Source: Bacteroidales bacterium
Lineage (GTDB): Bacteria; Bacteroidota; Bacteroidia; Bacteroidales; F082
DNA length: 8,601 bases
NCBI GenBank assembly: GCA_024762735.1
Contig: JANTGU010000082.1
Location: forward strand, 1 to 8,601
Direction of reading: 5' to 3'
The position numbers were made by a program, and so were the translations under genes. Positions 1 to 6,690 of this stretch are shown piece after piece. The first letter of the stretch is position 1. Each line of letters starts with the position of its first letter. The notes under the pieces are model-generated. The model was not told where the DNA came from. It saw only the letters and a list, made by a program, of their open reading frames with translations, and did no database searches.

Positions 1-2822
1 TGGTGCAAGCCGTCGGGCAACGATTTGGGGTCTAATTCAATATCTCCTCTTTTGGTTTTATAATCGAAGCTGCCGGGCAGTTTCTGTTTTGGAGGATGGC
101 TGACAATCTCATTAGTTACGTTTCTGGAGGTAAAAGCAGCAGCTCCCTGGTTGAACAGGTCATCATAATAAATATTATCCCAGGCTTGTCCGTTTGCCCC
201 CAAATCACCTCCTTTATTTACGCCGGGCAGCACGTCGCCGTTTTTAACAAACACATTGGCATTATGATAGAAAAAGATTCTATCCTGCGCATTGTCGTAA
301 CCCATGGAAGCCCCGTAGGAGCCATTATCAAAAAACTTAACTTGTGCCAGGGTTGACCCGGCTGCTTTCAGCGACAGGTATGCTCCCGCGGTGGACGACT
401 CGATGTTGGCATAAACATCACCCGAGGTTTGCTTTACCTGAAGGTTTCCCCGCACATCCAATTTCTCATCCGGATAGGCGGTACCAATACCTATTTTCGG
501 GTTCGTAAGATGAATACCCGTTCCATACAAAACATTTCCAATGTTTAGTTCGCTTGAAGCATTATGAGCTGTTGTATGTACATCGTAACCTATTAAAATA
601 TTGTACCATCCACTAGTATTTATCCTCCCGGCATCTTTACCAACTGCCACATTGCGGCTGCCATTACAATATAGTAATGATTGATGCCCGAGAGCAACGT
701 TGTCAGAACCACTAACATTGGACTTCCCTGACTGATGCCCCACGAAAGTATTATTGTTTGACGCCAGATTGTCGTAAAACCCAGCTTCTTCTCCTAAAAA
801 TACCGAACTCCCCGTGTTTTTAACACTAATCCTCCCGTTATCAAAAACAAAGTGTTCGATACCACCCGTTTTAAAACGAATTTTATCCTCGTTACTGTTT
901 TTCTCAACCTGAACCAGGGTGTTGCTATCGGCATCATAAAGCAGGGTGTGTGCTGTTGAATCCCAGGAAGCAAGCCCGTCGGCATTTGATACTAATATCT
1001 TTCCGGAACCGGGATTACCACCTGTAATTTTAACCTGCCCGTTTACTTCAAGCTTGGCAGAAGGGTCGGAAACCCCTATCCCCACGTTGCCCGACGAGAG
1101 ATAGGTACCTATCCCGTCAACACCCGTACCAAAAATCAGGTTTCCGATACTCATTCTATTGTTACCTGTCCTTGAAGGGGCTGAAACCTTATACCCTATA
1201 ACAATGTTGTTTGACCCTTGAGTAATATTTTGACCTGCCTCGTACCCCAAAGTGGTATTGTTACTACCAGTTGAATTATAGTACATGGCGTGATAACCTA
1301 CCGCGGTGTTCGAGTTCCCCAGGGTGTTGGTAAAAAGGGTTTTGGAACCCACTGCCACATTGCCTGCACCATCAGCATTGGAAGTAGCTCCTACCCCGTT
1401 GTTGTACAAGGCGGAATCACCAATGGCTACCAAATTTGAATTAATCATGTTGTTATACAAAGCCGCTATCCCCATAGCTACGTTTGAATTACCCGTCGTA
1501 TTGCCTAAAAGTGCACCAGCTCCTATGGATGTATTACCGTTTCCTGTCGTATTTCCAACTAATGAGTAAATACCCATTGCAGTATTTTCATGCCCGCTGG
1601 TGTTTGATGTCAACGAATTGTTAGCGATAGCTGTGTTAGAATACCCTGTTGTATTATTTTGCAGGCTTTGGTAACCCATCGAAATATTAAGTGATCCGGT
1701 TGTATTATCCTTAAGTGCATAATTACCTACAGCAGTATTGTAAACCCCCGTTGTATTCGAAAAAAGGGCTTTTTGGCCTACAGCAATATTTCCTATACTT
1801 TCATATTCACCGGTTCCAGAATTGCCATTATAAAAAAGAGCCGAGTCGCCTATGGCTATCAAATTTGAATGAGTAGTGTTTCTATCTAGCGCCGAGGTAC
1901 CAATAGCAATATTATTGTTTCCTGAATTATTCTGAGCCATAGCATTATAACCCATGGCAACATTAAAACTGCCCGAATTATTGAACAAAAGTGACTGAAA
2001 TCCAACAGCCGTATTATTCATGCCACTTTTATTATATTCCATTGAACTTGCCCCGACGGCTGTATTGCTAATTCCTGACGTATCAGAATAAAGAGAAAGG
2101 TGGCCCACAGCCACATTCTTTTCTCCGGTTGAGTGATAATAAAGAGAATGGAATCCAAAGGCACAATTGTTGCTACTCGAAACATTTTGGAACAGTGCTT
2201 TATATCCAAATATTGCATTGTTTTTTCCTGTGCTGTTATATTTAGCAGAACCAAACCCTACCATCGTATTATTTTCTCCTGATGTATTATTATTTCCGGC
2301 ATAACAGCCTACAAACACGTTTTGATTATTGGTCAGGTCATCATGACTACCCGCCATTCGCCCCAGAAAAACAGAAAGCCCCGTACCGTAAGTTTCTAAT
2401 TGTCCCTGTGGTGTTATTTTCAATTTGTAGGCATTGTTAACCCGGAAGCCTAAATCTTGCGCATCGGTTGTACCGATAAAGTCCTGGTATGGATTGGTCC
2501 CTGCGTTACCTTTCAGGCTCCAAGTACCATTAACGGTTGACAAGTTTTCCCAACCAAACAAAGCACGATAGTAAAACCCTTCAGGATAATTGGTTTGATA
2601 AACCAATAAACCTATTGCAGGGTTTTGTATGGCTTCACGCTGTTGTTTGGTCATTCTCGGCACTAATAACCCTTTACTGGTTGACGAAACATCCAGCATG
2701 GCCGACGAGCTGGCTTCTGCCCCTGTAGTGTTTACGGACACCTGGGCAACAACCCTACTTGTTGCAAAGAACAGAAAAATAGCAACTGCAGAAATAATAA
2801 TGTGATAGAATACTTGTTTCAT
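1..2822 (-). CDS. Secreted 17-residue-repeat surface protein (TMF / YadA-head-like), C-terminus outside the window
   Basis: I translated the minus strand from ATG at 2822 and found 940 codons without a stop, running off the left edge. Residues 1-27 form a signal peptide (hydrophobic core IIISAVAIFLFFA, likely cut after VVAQ). Residues 28-95 match the N-terminal module seen in many Bacteroidota repeat proteins (SAMLDVSS, GLLVPRMT, GLLVYQT, FYYRALFGW). Residues 168-555 hold 22 units of about 17 residues with the pattern NxAxGxxALxxNxxGxx, as in YadA-head/TMF-type proteins. Residues 556-600 have SIGN, GTG, GNVGIG and KLEVNG. A second short array (691-757) and a second module (IGN, GTG, KIGIG, KLDVRG) follow. 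The visible tail (residues 860-940) has LGANGQAWDNIYYDD but no clear S74 chaperone signature so far. A role in surface attachment or as a fibre is inferred. The stop codon and any sorting signal are not visible. The start overlaps the upstream small gene by ATGA. Confidence 0.88.
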   Translation of the reverse strand, partial: MKQVFYHIIISAVAIFLFFATSRVVAQVSVNTTGAEASSSAMLDVSSTSKGLLVPRMTKQQREAIQNPAIGLLVYQTNYPEGFYYRALFGWENLSTVNGTWSLKGNAGTNPYQDFIGTTDAQDLGFRVNNAYKLKITPQGQLETYGTGLSVFLGRMAGSHDDLTNNQNVFVGCYAGNNNTSGENNTMVGFGSAKYNSTGKNNAIFGYKALFQNVSSSNNCAFGFHSLYYHSTGEKNVAVGHLSLYSDTSGISNTAVGASSMEYNKSGMNNTAVGFQSLLFNNSGSFNVAMGYNAMAQNNSGNNNIAIGTSALDRNTTHSNLIAIGDSALFYNGNSGTGEYESIGNIAVGQKALFSNTTGVYNTAVGNYALKDNTTGSLNISMGYQSLQNNTTGYSNTAIANNSLTSNTSGHENTAMGIYSLVGNTTGNGNTSIGAGALLGNTTGNSNVAMGIAALYNNMINSNLVAIGDSALYNNGVGATSNADGAGNVAVGSKTLFTNTLGNSNTAVGYHAMYYNSTGSNNTTLGYEAGQNITQGSNNIVIGYKVSAPSRTGNNRMSIGNLIFGTGVDGIGTYLSSGNVGIGVSDPSAKLEVNGQVKITGGNPGSGKILVSNADGLASWDSTAHTLLYDADSNTLVQVEKNSNEDKIRFKTGGIEHFVFDNGRISVKNTGSSVFLGEEAGFYDNLASNNNTFVGHQSGKSNVSGSDNVALGHQSLLYCNGSRNVAVGKDAGRINTSGWYNILIGYDVHTTAHNASSELNIGNVLYGTGIHLTNPKIGIGTAYPDEKLDVRGNLQVKQTSGDVYANIESSTAGAYLSLKAAGSTLAQVKFFDNGSYGASMGYDNAQDRIFFYHNANVFVKNGDVLPGVNKGGDLGANGQAWDNIYYDDLFNQGAAAFTSRNVTNEIVSHPPKQKLPGSFDYKTKRGDIELDPKSLPDGLH
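552..752 (-). repeat. Second, short array of four units in the surface protein
   Basis: Residues 691-757 contain four more units of 16-17 residues (NTFVGHQSG, NVALGHQSL, NVAVGKDAG, NILIGYDVH). They are preceded by SVFLGEEAG at 673-681, which mirrors SVFLGRMAG at 150-158 just before the first array. The short array is followed, like the first, by an IGN...GTG segment and a GIG...KLxVxG module. The array-plus-module arrangement therefore occurs twice in one polypeptide. Confidence 0.8.
1311..1484 (-). repeat. Higher-order repeat, copy B (residues 447-504)
   Basis: This is the partner of copy A at 1740-1913. The 25-residue unit starts NLVAIGDSALYNNG here and NLIAIGDSALFYNG in copy A. Both inserts have the same length but different sequence (GVGATSNADGAG against NSGTGEYESIG), so the insert has drifted while the frame units are conserved. 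Confidence 0.75.
1740..1913 (-). repeat. Higher-order repeat, copy A (residues 304-361)
   Basis: This stretch pairs with copy B at 1311-1484, exactly 429 bp (143 residues) away. Both copies have a 16-residue unit ending in S, then a 25-residue unit opening NLxAIGDSAL with a non-canonical Gly/Ser-rich insert, then NxAVGxKxLFxNT. The same order and the same unusual unit lengths point to an ancient duplication of an eight-unit block within the array. Confidence 0.75.
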
Positions 2823-3076
2823 TGTACGATGGTTTTAAGTCTGTTATTGGTAATTCGTTTTTTTGCAAGCGTGATATTATTGGAAAGAACTTTGACTTCG
2901 ACATTGCCTCGATTATTAAAATAACCGGCAGGTAGCAATACAAAATTGGTATTGGAGAAAGGATAGTTTAAACTTAATCCCGAGTCTTCATAGTGCAGCA
3001 ATACCGACCCCTTGGCAACAAAGTCGTCAAATTGAAGGGAAACTCCGGATTCATTGGTAATAATTAGACATTTCAT
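2819..3076 (-). CDS. Small unrecognised protein, coupled to the surface-protein gene
   Basis: This 85-residue protein starts MKCLIITNES and ends NNRLKTIVQ. I chose ATG at 3076. A TTG at 3106 would add ten residues but is a weaker start. The stop TGA overlaps the next gene's ATG (ATGA, 4 bp), so the two are probably translated together. No signal peptide, lipobox or membrane segment is visible. The pattern of alternating polar and hydrophobic residues (SVLLHYED, NFVLLPAGYF, NVEVKVLSNNITL) suggests a small mostly beta protein with a basic tail (AKKRITNNRLK). I recognise no family. It could assist, modify or regulate the repeat protein, or be an independent cytoplasmic protein. Its existence rests on the open frame, the coupling and the ORF filling the space up to the divergent promoter region. 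Confidence 0.6.
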   Translation of the reverse strand: MKCLIITNESGVSLQFDDFVAKGSVLLHYEDSGLSLNYPFSNTNFVLLPAGYFNNRGNVEVKVLSNNITLAKKRITNNRLKTIVQ

Positions 3077-3131
3077 AAAGCATGGCGGTTTTGTTTTCGA
3101 CGACAAATCAAGATTAAAATGAATCGAAAGG

Positions 3132-3139
3132 CAAATAAA
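3132..3139 (-). promoter_or_regulatory. Weak candidate -7 box for the small gene and surface-protein operon
   Basis: On the minus strand this reads TTTATTTG, one mismatch from the Bacteroidota -7 consensus TAnnTTTG. It lies 55 nt before the ATG at 3076. No TTG is present at the expected -33 position. That position falls inside copy 1 of the direct repeat, which would fit an activator-dependent promoter. Confidence 0.3.
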
Positions 3140-3141
3140 CA

Positions 3142-3195
3142 GGGTATTAAAAAGGGATGCATACGCTGTTCAATGGGTATTAAAAAAGGATGCAT
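3142..3195. repeat. 21-bp direct repeat pair, candidate operator
   Basis: Copy 1 is 3142-3162 and copy 2 is 3175-3195. Both begin gggtattaaaaa and end ggatgcat, and differ at one base (g or a at the thirteenth position). The starts are 33 bp apart, close to three helical turns, so both copies would face the same side of the DNA. Each ends in the palindrome atgcat. The pair sits between the divergent regulator and surface-protein genes. Binding by the neighbouring regulator is inferred. Confidence 0.7.
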
Positions 3196-3205
3196 TTAAT
3201 TTTTA

Positions 3206-3213
3206 TACTTTTG
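3206..3213 (+). promoter_or_regulatory. Candidate -7 box (TACTTTTG) for the TPR regulator gene
   Basis: This is an exact match to TAnnTTTG, 83 nt before the preferred ATG at 3297. No TTG is present at about -33. The expected position (about 3183) lies within copy 2 of the direct repeat. Two more exact matches lie downstream, at 3250-3257 and 3273-3280, so the true start site is uncertain. Confidence 0.4.
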
Positions 3214-3272
3214 CTTATCATGTTATTATAACTTCAACTATGGATTTGATACTTTTGTATGACAGGATTCAT

Positions 3273-3280
3273 TATCTTTG
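3273..3280 (+). promoter_or_regulatory. Alternative -7 box (TATCTTTG) close to the regulator start
   Basis: This is an exact TAnnTTTG match ending 16 nt before the ATG at 3297. If it is used, transcription would begin a few bases before that ATG, and the longer reading frame from 3240 could not be translated from it. TTTG sequences upstream at 3245 and 3254 do not have the usual spacing, so support is partial. Confidence 0.3.
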
Positions 3281-3296
3281 TGGAAAACCCATCAAA

Positions 3297-5222
3297 ATGA
3301 ATCTCTATCATAACACTAATTGGTCAAAATCGGTGATTGGCAGGTTCGGTATTATCTTAACCCTCATGTTTATTTTTAGCAATCTGACATCACTGGCAGC
3401 AACAAAAAAGCAACAAAAAAGTGTATTGCCCCACCTCAACGACCAAGCCATCAAATTTTGGGATTCATCGTTGGATAGTGCCCGCTTTTACAGCAGGAGG
3501 GCTGTTGATTATTCCGAAAAAAATCATCTGCTGTCAGAAGAGGCTGCCAAAGCCTATCTTTACATGGCCGTGGCGCTTTTTTATCAAAGCAAGTATGATT
3601 CGGCAGCATTTTATGCCTTACGAGGACTTGCTGTTTCTGACACGGCTCATTCCAAATGGGGTGAAGGATTTGCCAACAATTTGTTGTGCGTACTGGAACG
3701 ACGCCGGGCCAATTTTCAAAAAGCCATCGACTACGGGTTGAAGACCGTAGAGATACGAAAACAGCTGAAAGACACCTTCAACCTGGCGGGTGCCTACCAA
3801 AATCTGGCCAATATCTATAGCCTGACAGGCAAACCCTTAACCGCCATCGACTACCTTTCGAAAAGTTTGGAGCTGTATCTTGCCACCAACGATACTGCAG
3901 GCTTACGACTGGTTCACGGTAACATTGGCAATCTTTATCTCGACATGGGAGATAAAGAAAAGGGAAAGGAGCATATTTTAAGATCCATGGCCCTGGATAA
4001 CAAAAAAGAACTGAGCTATGCCATCAACACCCTGGCCCTGGGGACCATATACCTTGAGTTTGATAATGAATACGATTCGGCACTACAACTGTTTTACGAG
4101 GCAAGAAAAATATATGAAACCATTGGCATTGAAGATGGCGTGGCAACCGCCGATGAAAATATTGGTATCGCACTATTGAACAAGGGTAAAAGTAATGAGG
4201 CCTACCGGGAACTAAAAGAGGCCGAAACCATGTTTCAAGCTATTGGCGATTCGGGACAGGTAGCCAATGTTTCGCTATCGTTGGGCAAATTTTATTTGAA
4301 AGTTTCCGATTTCGATTCGGCGGATCTGCTTCTTAACAGGGCGTTAAGAATGGGACAGAAGTTTAAACAGTCCAATGTTGTTAACGAAAGCCTGTATCAG
4401 TTGTACAAGTTGAATAAACTGAAAGGGCAACCCGAGGAGGCGTTATCCTTTTTTGAAAAATACACTGCCTACCAGGACAGTCTTGAAAAGGTGCTGATTA
4501 GCTCGCGTTTAAGCAACATGGAAACAAAGTATCAAGCCGTTCAAAATAAGCGAAAGATCGAGTTGCTACAGCATGAAAAAGAAAAAATCCAATGGCGCGA
4601 AGCCCGGTGGCGCTACCTGCTGTTAACAGTAATTGCCATTATTATGGCCATCAGTTTGTTGCTTTACCTGAAAAGAAAAAAGAAACGTCAGCTTGCCAGC
4701 CAGCAAAACGAGATTCTATTACAAAAAAAGCTACTGGCCGAAAAGGAGCTGGAAACAAAACGGATTAAGCAAAAGGAGATGGAGCAGGAGATTGAGTTTA
4801 AATCGAAGCAGCTAAGTACACACGCCCTTAACATGGTTCAAAAAAACAGGATGTTGGGCGAGGTAAAGCAACATCTCGAAGAAATATCAGGCAAAGTAAA
4901 ACCCGAGTTTCGACCGAACCTGAAAAAAATCAACCTGCTGCTGGCACGTAACATGAAAACCGACAAAGAGTGGAACCTGTTTAAAATGTACTTTGAACAG
5001 GTTAACAAAAACTTCTTTCAAAACCTTCTAGCCCAATATCCCGATTTGAACACCAACGATTTACGCCATTGTGCCCTGATAAAGCTAAACCTCAACATTA
5101 AAGAAGTCGCCTCGTTGCTTAACGTATCACCCCACACCGTGAAGAGTGCCCGCTACCGTTTAAAGAAGAAGCTGGGCATGAAACCCGATGATAGCCTGGG
5201 AGATTTTATCAGGAGGGTTTGA
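3297..5222 (+). CDS. Transmembrane TPR sensor with C-terminal LuxR-like HTH (one-component regulator)
   Basis: The protein has 641 residues from ATG at 3297. An in-frame ATG at 3240 would add 19 residues in front of an otherwise normal signal peptide, so I prefer the shorter form. Residues 1-35 are a signal peptide (hydrophobic core FGIILTLMFIF, likely cut near SLAA). Residues about 80-395 are helical TPR units (for example AGAYQNLANIYSLTGKPLTA and ANVSLSLGKFYLK). Residues 440-458 (YLLLTVIAIIMAISLLLYL) span the membrane, followed by the positive stretch KRKKKRQ. Residues 465-520 form a charged coiled coil. Residues 584-628 contain LNTNDLRHCALIKLNLNIKE, then VASLLNVSPHTVKSARYRLK, a LuxR-type HTH common in Bacteroidota regulators. 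The inferred topology is a periplasmic sensor domain with a cytoplasmic DNA-binding domain. No kinase or receiver domain is present. The gene is divergent from the surface-protein operon, which is its most likely target. The ligand is unknown. Confidence 0.88.
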   Translation: MNLYHNTNWSKSVIGRFGIILTLMFIFSNLTSLAATKKQQKSVLPHLNDQAIKFWDSSLDSARFYSRRAVDYSEKNHLLSEEAAKAYLYMAVALFYQSKYDSAAFYALRGLAVSDTAHSKWGEGFANNLLCVLERRRANFQKAIDYGLKTVEIRKQLKDTFNLAGAYQNLANIYSLTGKPLTAIDYLSKSLELYLATNDTAGLRLVHGNIGNLYLDMGDKEKGKEHILRSMALDNKKELSYAINTLALGTIYLEFDNEYDSALQLFYEARKIYETIGIEDGVATADENIGIALLNKGKSNEAYRELKEAETMFQAIGDSGQVANVSLSLGKFYLKVSDFDSADLLLNRALRMGQKFKQSNVVNESLYQLYKLNKLKGQPEEALSFFEKYTAYQDSLEKVLISSRLSNMETKYQAVQNKRKIELLQHEKEKIQWREARWRYLLLTVIAIIMAISLLLYLKRKKKRQLASQQNEILLQKKLLAEKELETKRIKQKEMEQEIEFKSKQLSTHALNMVQKNRMLGEVKQHLEEISGKVKPEFRPNLKKINLLLARNMKTDKEWNLFKMYFEQVNKNFFQNLLAQYPDLNTNDLRHCALIKLNLNIKEVASLLNVSPHTVKSARYRLKKKLGMKPDDSLGDFIRRV

Positions 5223-5274
5223 CAAGAAGTCATTTTTCATCGAATTTTACGAATTTTTGCATTAATCTTTGCCA

Positions 5275-6111
5275 CTAAAACTCCTCCCTCCTGGCCAGCT
5301 TACCATCAGCCTCTTTGTACCAGGAGGGGTTGCCGGTTAAAAAACCGGAAGTAATTTGATAAAACTTCTCAGGGGCTTCAACATGCACCCAGTGCGAGGC
5401 TCCGGCGATGGTAACTATTTCGGCATGCGGAAAATTGTACCTTATCTGGGGAAAATCTTCCAGGGTGATGTAATCGGAAGCACCTCCCTTGATAAACAGG
5501 GTAGGCTTTTCAAATTTCGTAAGGGTATCAATCCCGTCAAACATTTGATCCAGGTTTTTGGAGATGCCCTCGAAATTAAGGCGCCAGCCAAATTCATTGC
5601 TCTCGGTGCGGTAGAGGTTCTTCAAAACAAACAGCCTGATGCGCGGCTCTTTAATAAAAGATGCAATCATGGCTTCCACGTCGCGACGGGTTTTGGCCCT
5701 GGTCAAGTCAACCTGCTGCATGGCCTCAATAATTTTTTTATGGCTGACCCTGGGGCCATAAGCTTTAAGGGTGATGTCAACCACCACCAGCCGTTTGACA
5801 AACTGTGGATTTTCCAGGGCAAACCTCATGGCCACCTTGCCCCCCATGGAGTGCCCCATAATGATGGGATTGTCGATTTCATGTTCATCAATAAAATCAA
5901 ACAGGTCGTCCGACAGCGCCAGGTAGTTAAAAACATCGCTGTGGGGCGAGTGCCCGTGATTGCGCTGGTCTATAATATAAACTTCAAACCCCTCGGCAGC
6001 AATACGTCTGCCATAGGTTACCCAGTTGTCAGAAATGCCAAACAGGCCGTGTAAAATAATGAGCGGCTGAGCGCCCTCCTCCCCGTATTTTCGATAAAAC
6101 AAATCCATCAT
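5275..6111 (-). CDS. Alpha/beta hydrolase, YbfF/ABHD11-like esterase
   Basis: This 278-residue cytoplasmic protein has no signal peptide. The fold markers are clear: the oxyanion segment ILHGLFG at 19-25, the family motif IDQRNHGHSPHS at 47-58, the nucleophile elbow GHSMGG with Ser88, and the late histidine in GASHWVHVEAP (His240). The acid residue is probably Asp112 (VVVDI) or Asp213 (GGASDYI); I cannot decide which without an alignment. The DQRNHG motif and overall order fit the YbfF/ABHD11 group of acyl esterases. About 18 residues beyond FLTGNP extend the C-terminus past the usual end. The start has two adjacent ATGs (6111 and 6108), and either could serve. It is the last gene of the pgi operon, 33 bp after the nitroreductase gene. 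The natural substrate is not evident. Confidence 0.88.
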   Translation of the reverse strand: MMDLFYRKYGEEGAQPLIILHGLFGISDNWVTYGRRIAAEGFEVYIIDQRNHGHSPHSDVFNYLALSDDLFDFIDEHEIDNPIIMGHSMGGKVAMRFALENPQFVKRLVVVDITLKAYGPRVSHKKIIEAMQQVDLTRAKTRRDVEAMIASFIKEPRIRLFVLKNLYRTESNEFGWRLNFEGISKNLDQMFDGIDTLTKFEKPTLFIKGGASDYITLEDFPQIRYNFPHAEIVTIAGASHWVHVEAPEKFYQITSGFLTGNPSWYKEADGKLARREEF

Positions 6112-6144
6112 TAAAATTTATACATTTTTACACAACAGCTTTAA

Positions 6145-6690
6145 TCAATACCTGTTCCAGGTTACCATTTTGTCCATGGGTTTACGAATTTTTTTTCGAT
6201 GCTTGTACCCCTCGGGGGTATAGCCCAGCGTGATGAGCAGTGCCACCGTTTTGGCGGGTGGTATTTGCAACAGACGCTTTACCTCAGCCTCGTCAAACCA
6301 GCCCAGCATGCAGGTGCCCAACCCCTCCTCGGTAGCTTGCAGGCAAAAATGTTCGGCTGTGATGCCGATATCCATCAATGGCCACTCCTTCTCCTTTACT
6401 TTCATCCCGATTTCTGTCACCGCCTTGGGTTTTTCCAAAACGATGGTAACAATAACCGGTGCTTGCTTAACAAAGTTATTAAACGACCGCATGGGCCCAC
6501 GGGCAGCTTTGGCCAAGCCCGCAATCAATGCCTTATCATCGGCTACAATAAAACGCCAGGGTTGCGAGTTGCTTGCCGAAGGAGCCATGCGAGCAGCTTC
6601 GAGACACCGCAACAGCTTCTCTTTTTCAACAGGTTTATCTACGTATTTGCGAGCACTCTGGCGTGCTTCGGCAAGCGCTAAAAACTTCAT
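6145..6690 (-). CDS. Nitroreductase-family FMN flavoprotein
   Basis: This 181-residue protein is of normal length for the compact nitroreductase fold. FMN-binding features visible are RQSARKY at 10-16 (start of the phosphate-binding region), APSASNSQPWRFIV at 36-49 and GLGTCMLGWF at 123-132, with a basic C-terminal segment HRKKIRKP. The family reduces nitro compounds, quinones, enones or flavins using NAD(P)H, usually as a dimer. The physiological substrate here cannot be read from the sequence. The ATG overlaps the stop of the lipoprotein gene by 4 bp (ATGA), which indicates translational coupling. MDIGITAEHFCLQATEEGLG at 106-125 is also typical of this family. Confidence 0.9.
   Translation of the reverse strand: MKFLALAEARQSARKYVDKPVEKEKLLRCLEAARMAPSASNSQPWRFIVADDKALIAGLAKAARGPMRSFNNFVKQAPVIVTIVLEKPKAVTEIGMKVKEKEWPLMDIGITAEHFCLQATEEGLGTCMLGWFDEAEVKRLLQIPPAKTVALLITLGYTPEGYKHRKKIRKPMDKMVTWNRY

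Larger units (their letters stand above)
1158..2321 (-). repeat. Array of 22 tandem units of about 17 residues (51 bp) in the surface protein
   Basis: Unit starts, marked by the leading Asn, are at residues 168, 185, 202, 219, 236, 253, 270, 287, 304, 320, 345, 362, 379, 396, 413, 430, 447, 463, 488, 505, 522 and 539. Most steps are exactly 17 residues. The conserved core is N-x-A-x-G, then a small or hydrophobic pair (AL/SL) and an N-T/S-T/S-G turn. The exceptions are 16-residue units at 304 and 447, each followed by a 25-residue unit (320 and 463). DNA identity between units is low while the protein pattern holds. This suggests an old array kept by selection on the fold, not a recent slippage product. 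Confidence 0.9.

Noticed and set aside
96..356. An 86-codon plus-strand frame at the left edge
   Set aside because: It is antisense to the continuous surface-protein frame and has no domain features.
1306..1569. An 87-codon plus-strand frame
   Set aside because: It is a shadow of the 51-bp repeats. The periodic absence of stops on the opposite strand follows from the repeat codons.
3077..3106. Ten-residue N-terminal extension of the small protein from a TTG start
   Set aside because: ATG at 3076 is the better start, and the extension adds no recognisable signal.
5220..5237. Possible terminator after the regulator (TGAC, AAGAA loop, GTCA, then five T)
   Set aside because: The stem has only four pairs, two of them A-T, and starts in the stop codon. 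It is too weak to call, although a terminator is expected between these convergent genes.
5238..5262. Tandem tcgaatttt/acgaatttt in the convergent spacer
   Set aside because: It is a short AT-rich repeat with no strong hairpin and is likely to be chance.
5356..6054. A 232-codon open frame on the plus strand
   Set aside because: It lies wholly antisense to the hydrolase gene, whose catalytic motifs are clear. The translated sequence has no recognisable domain.
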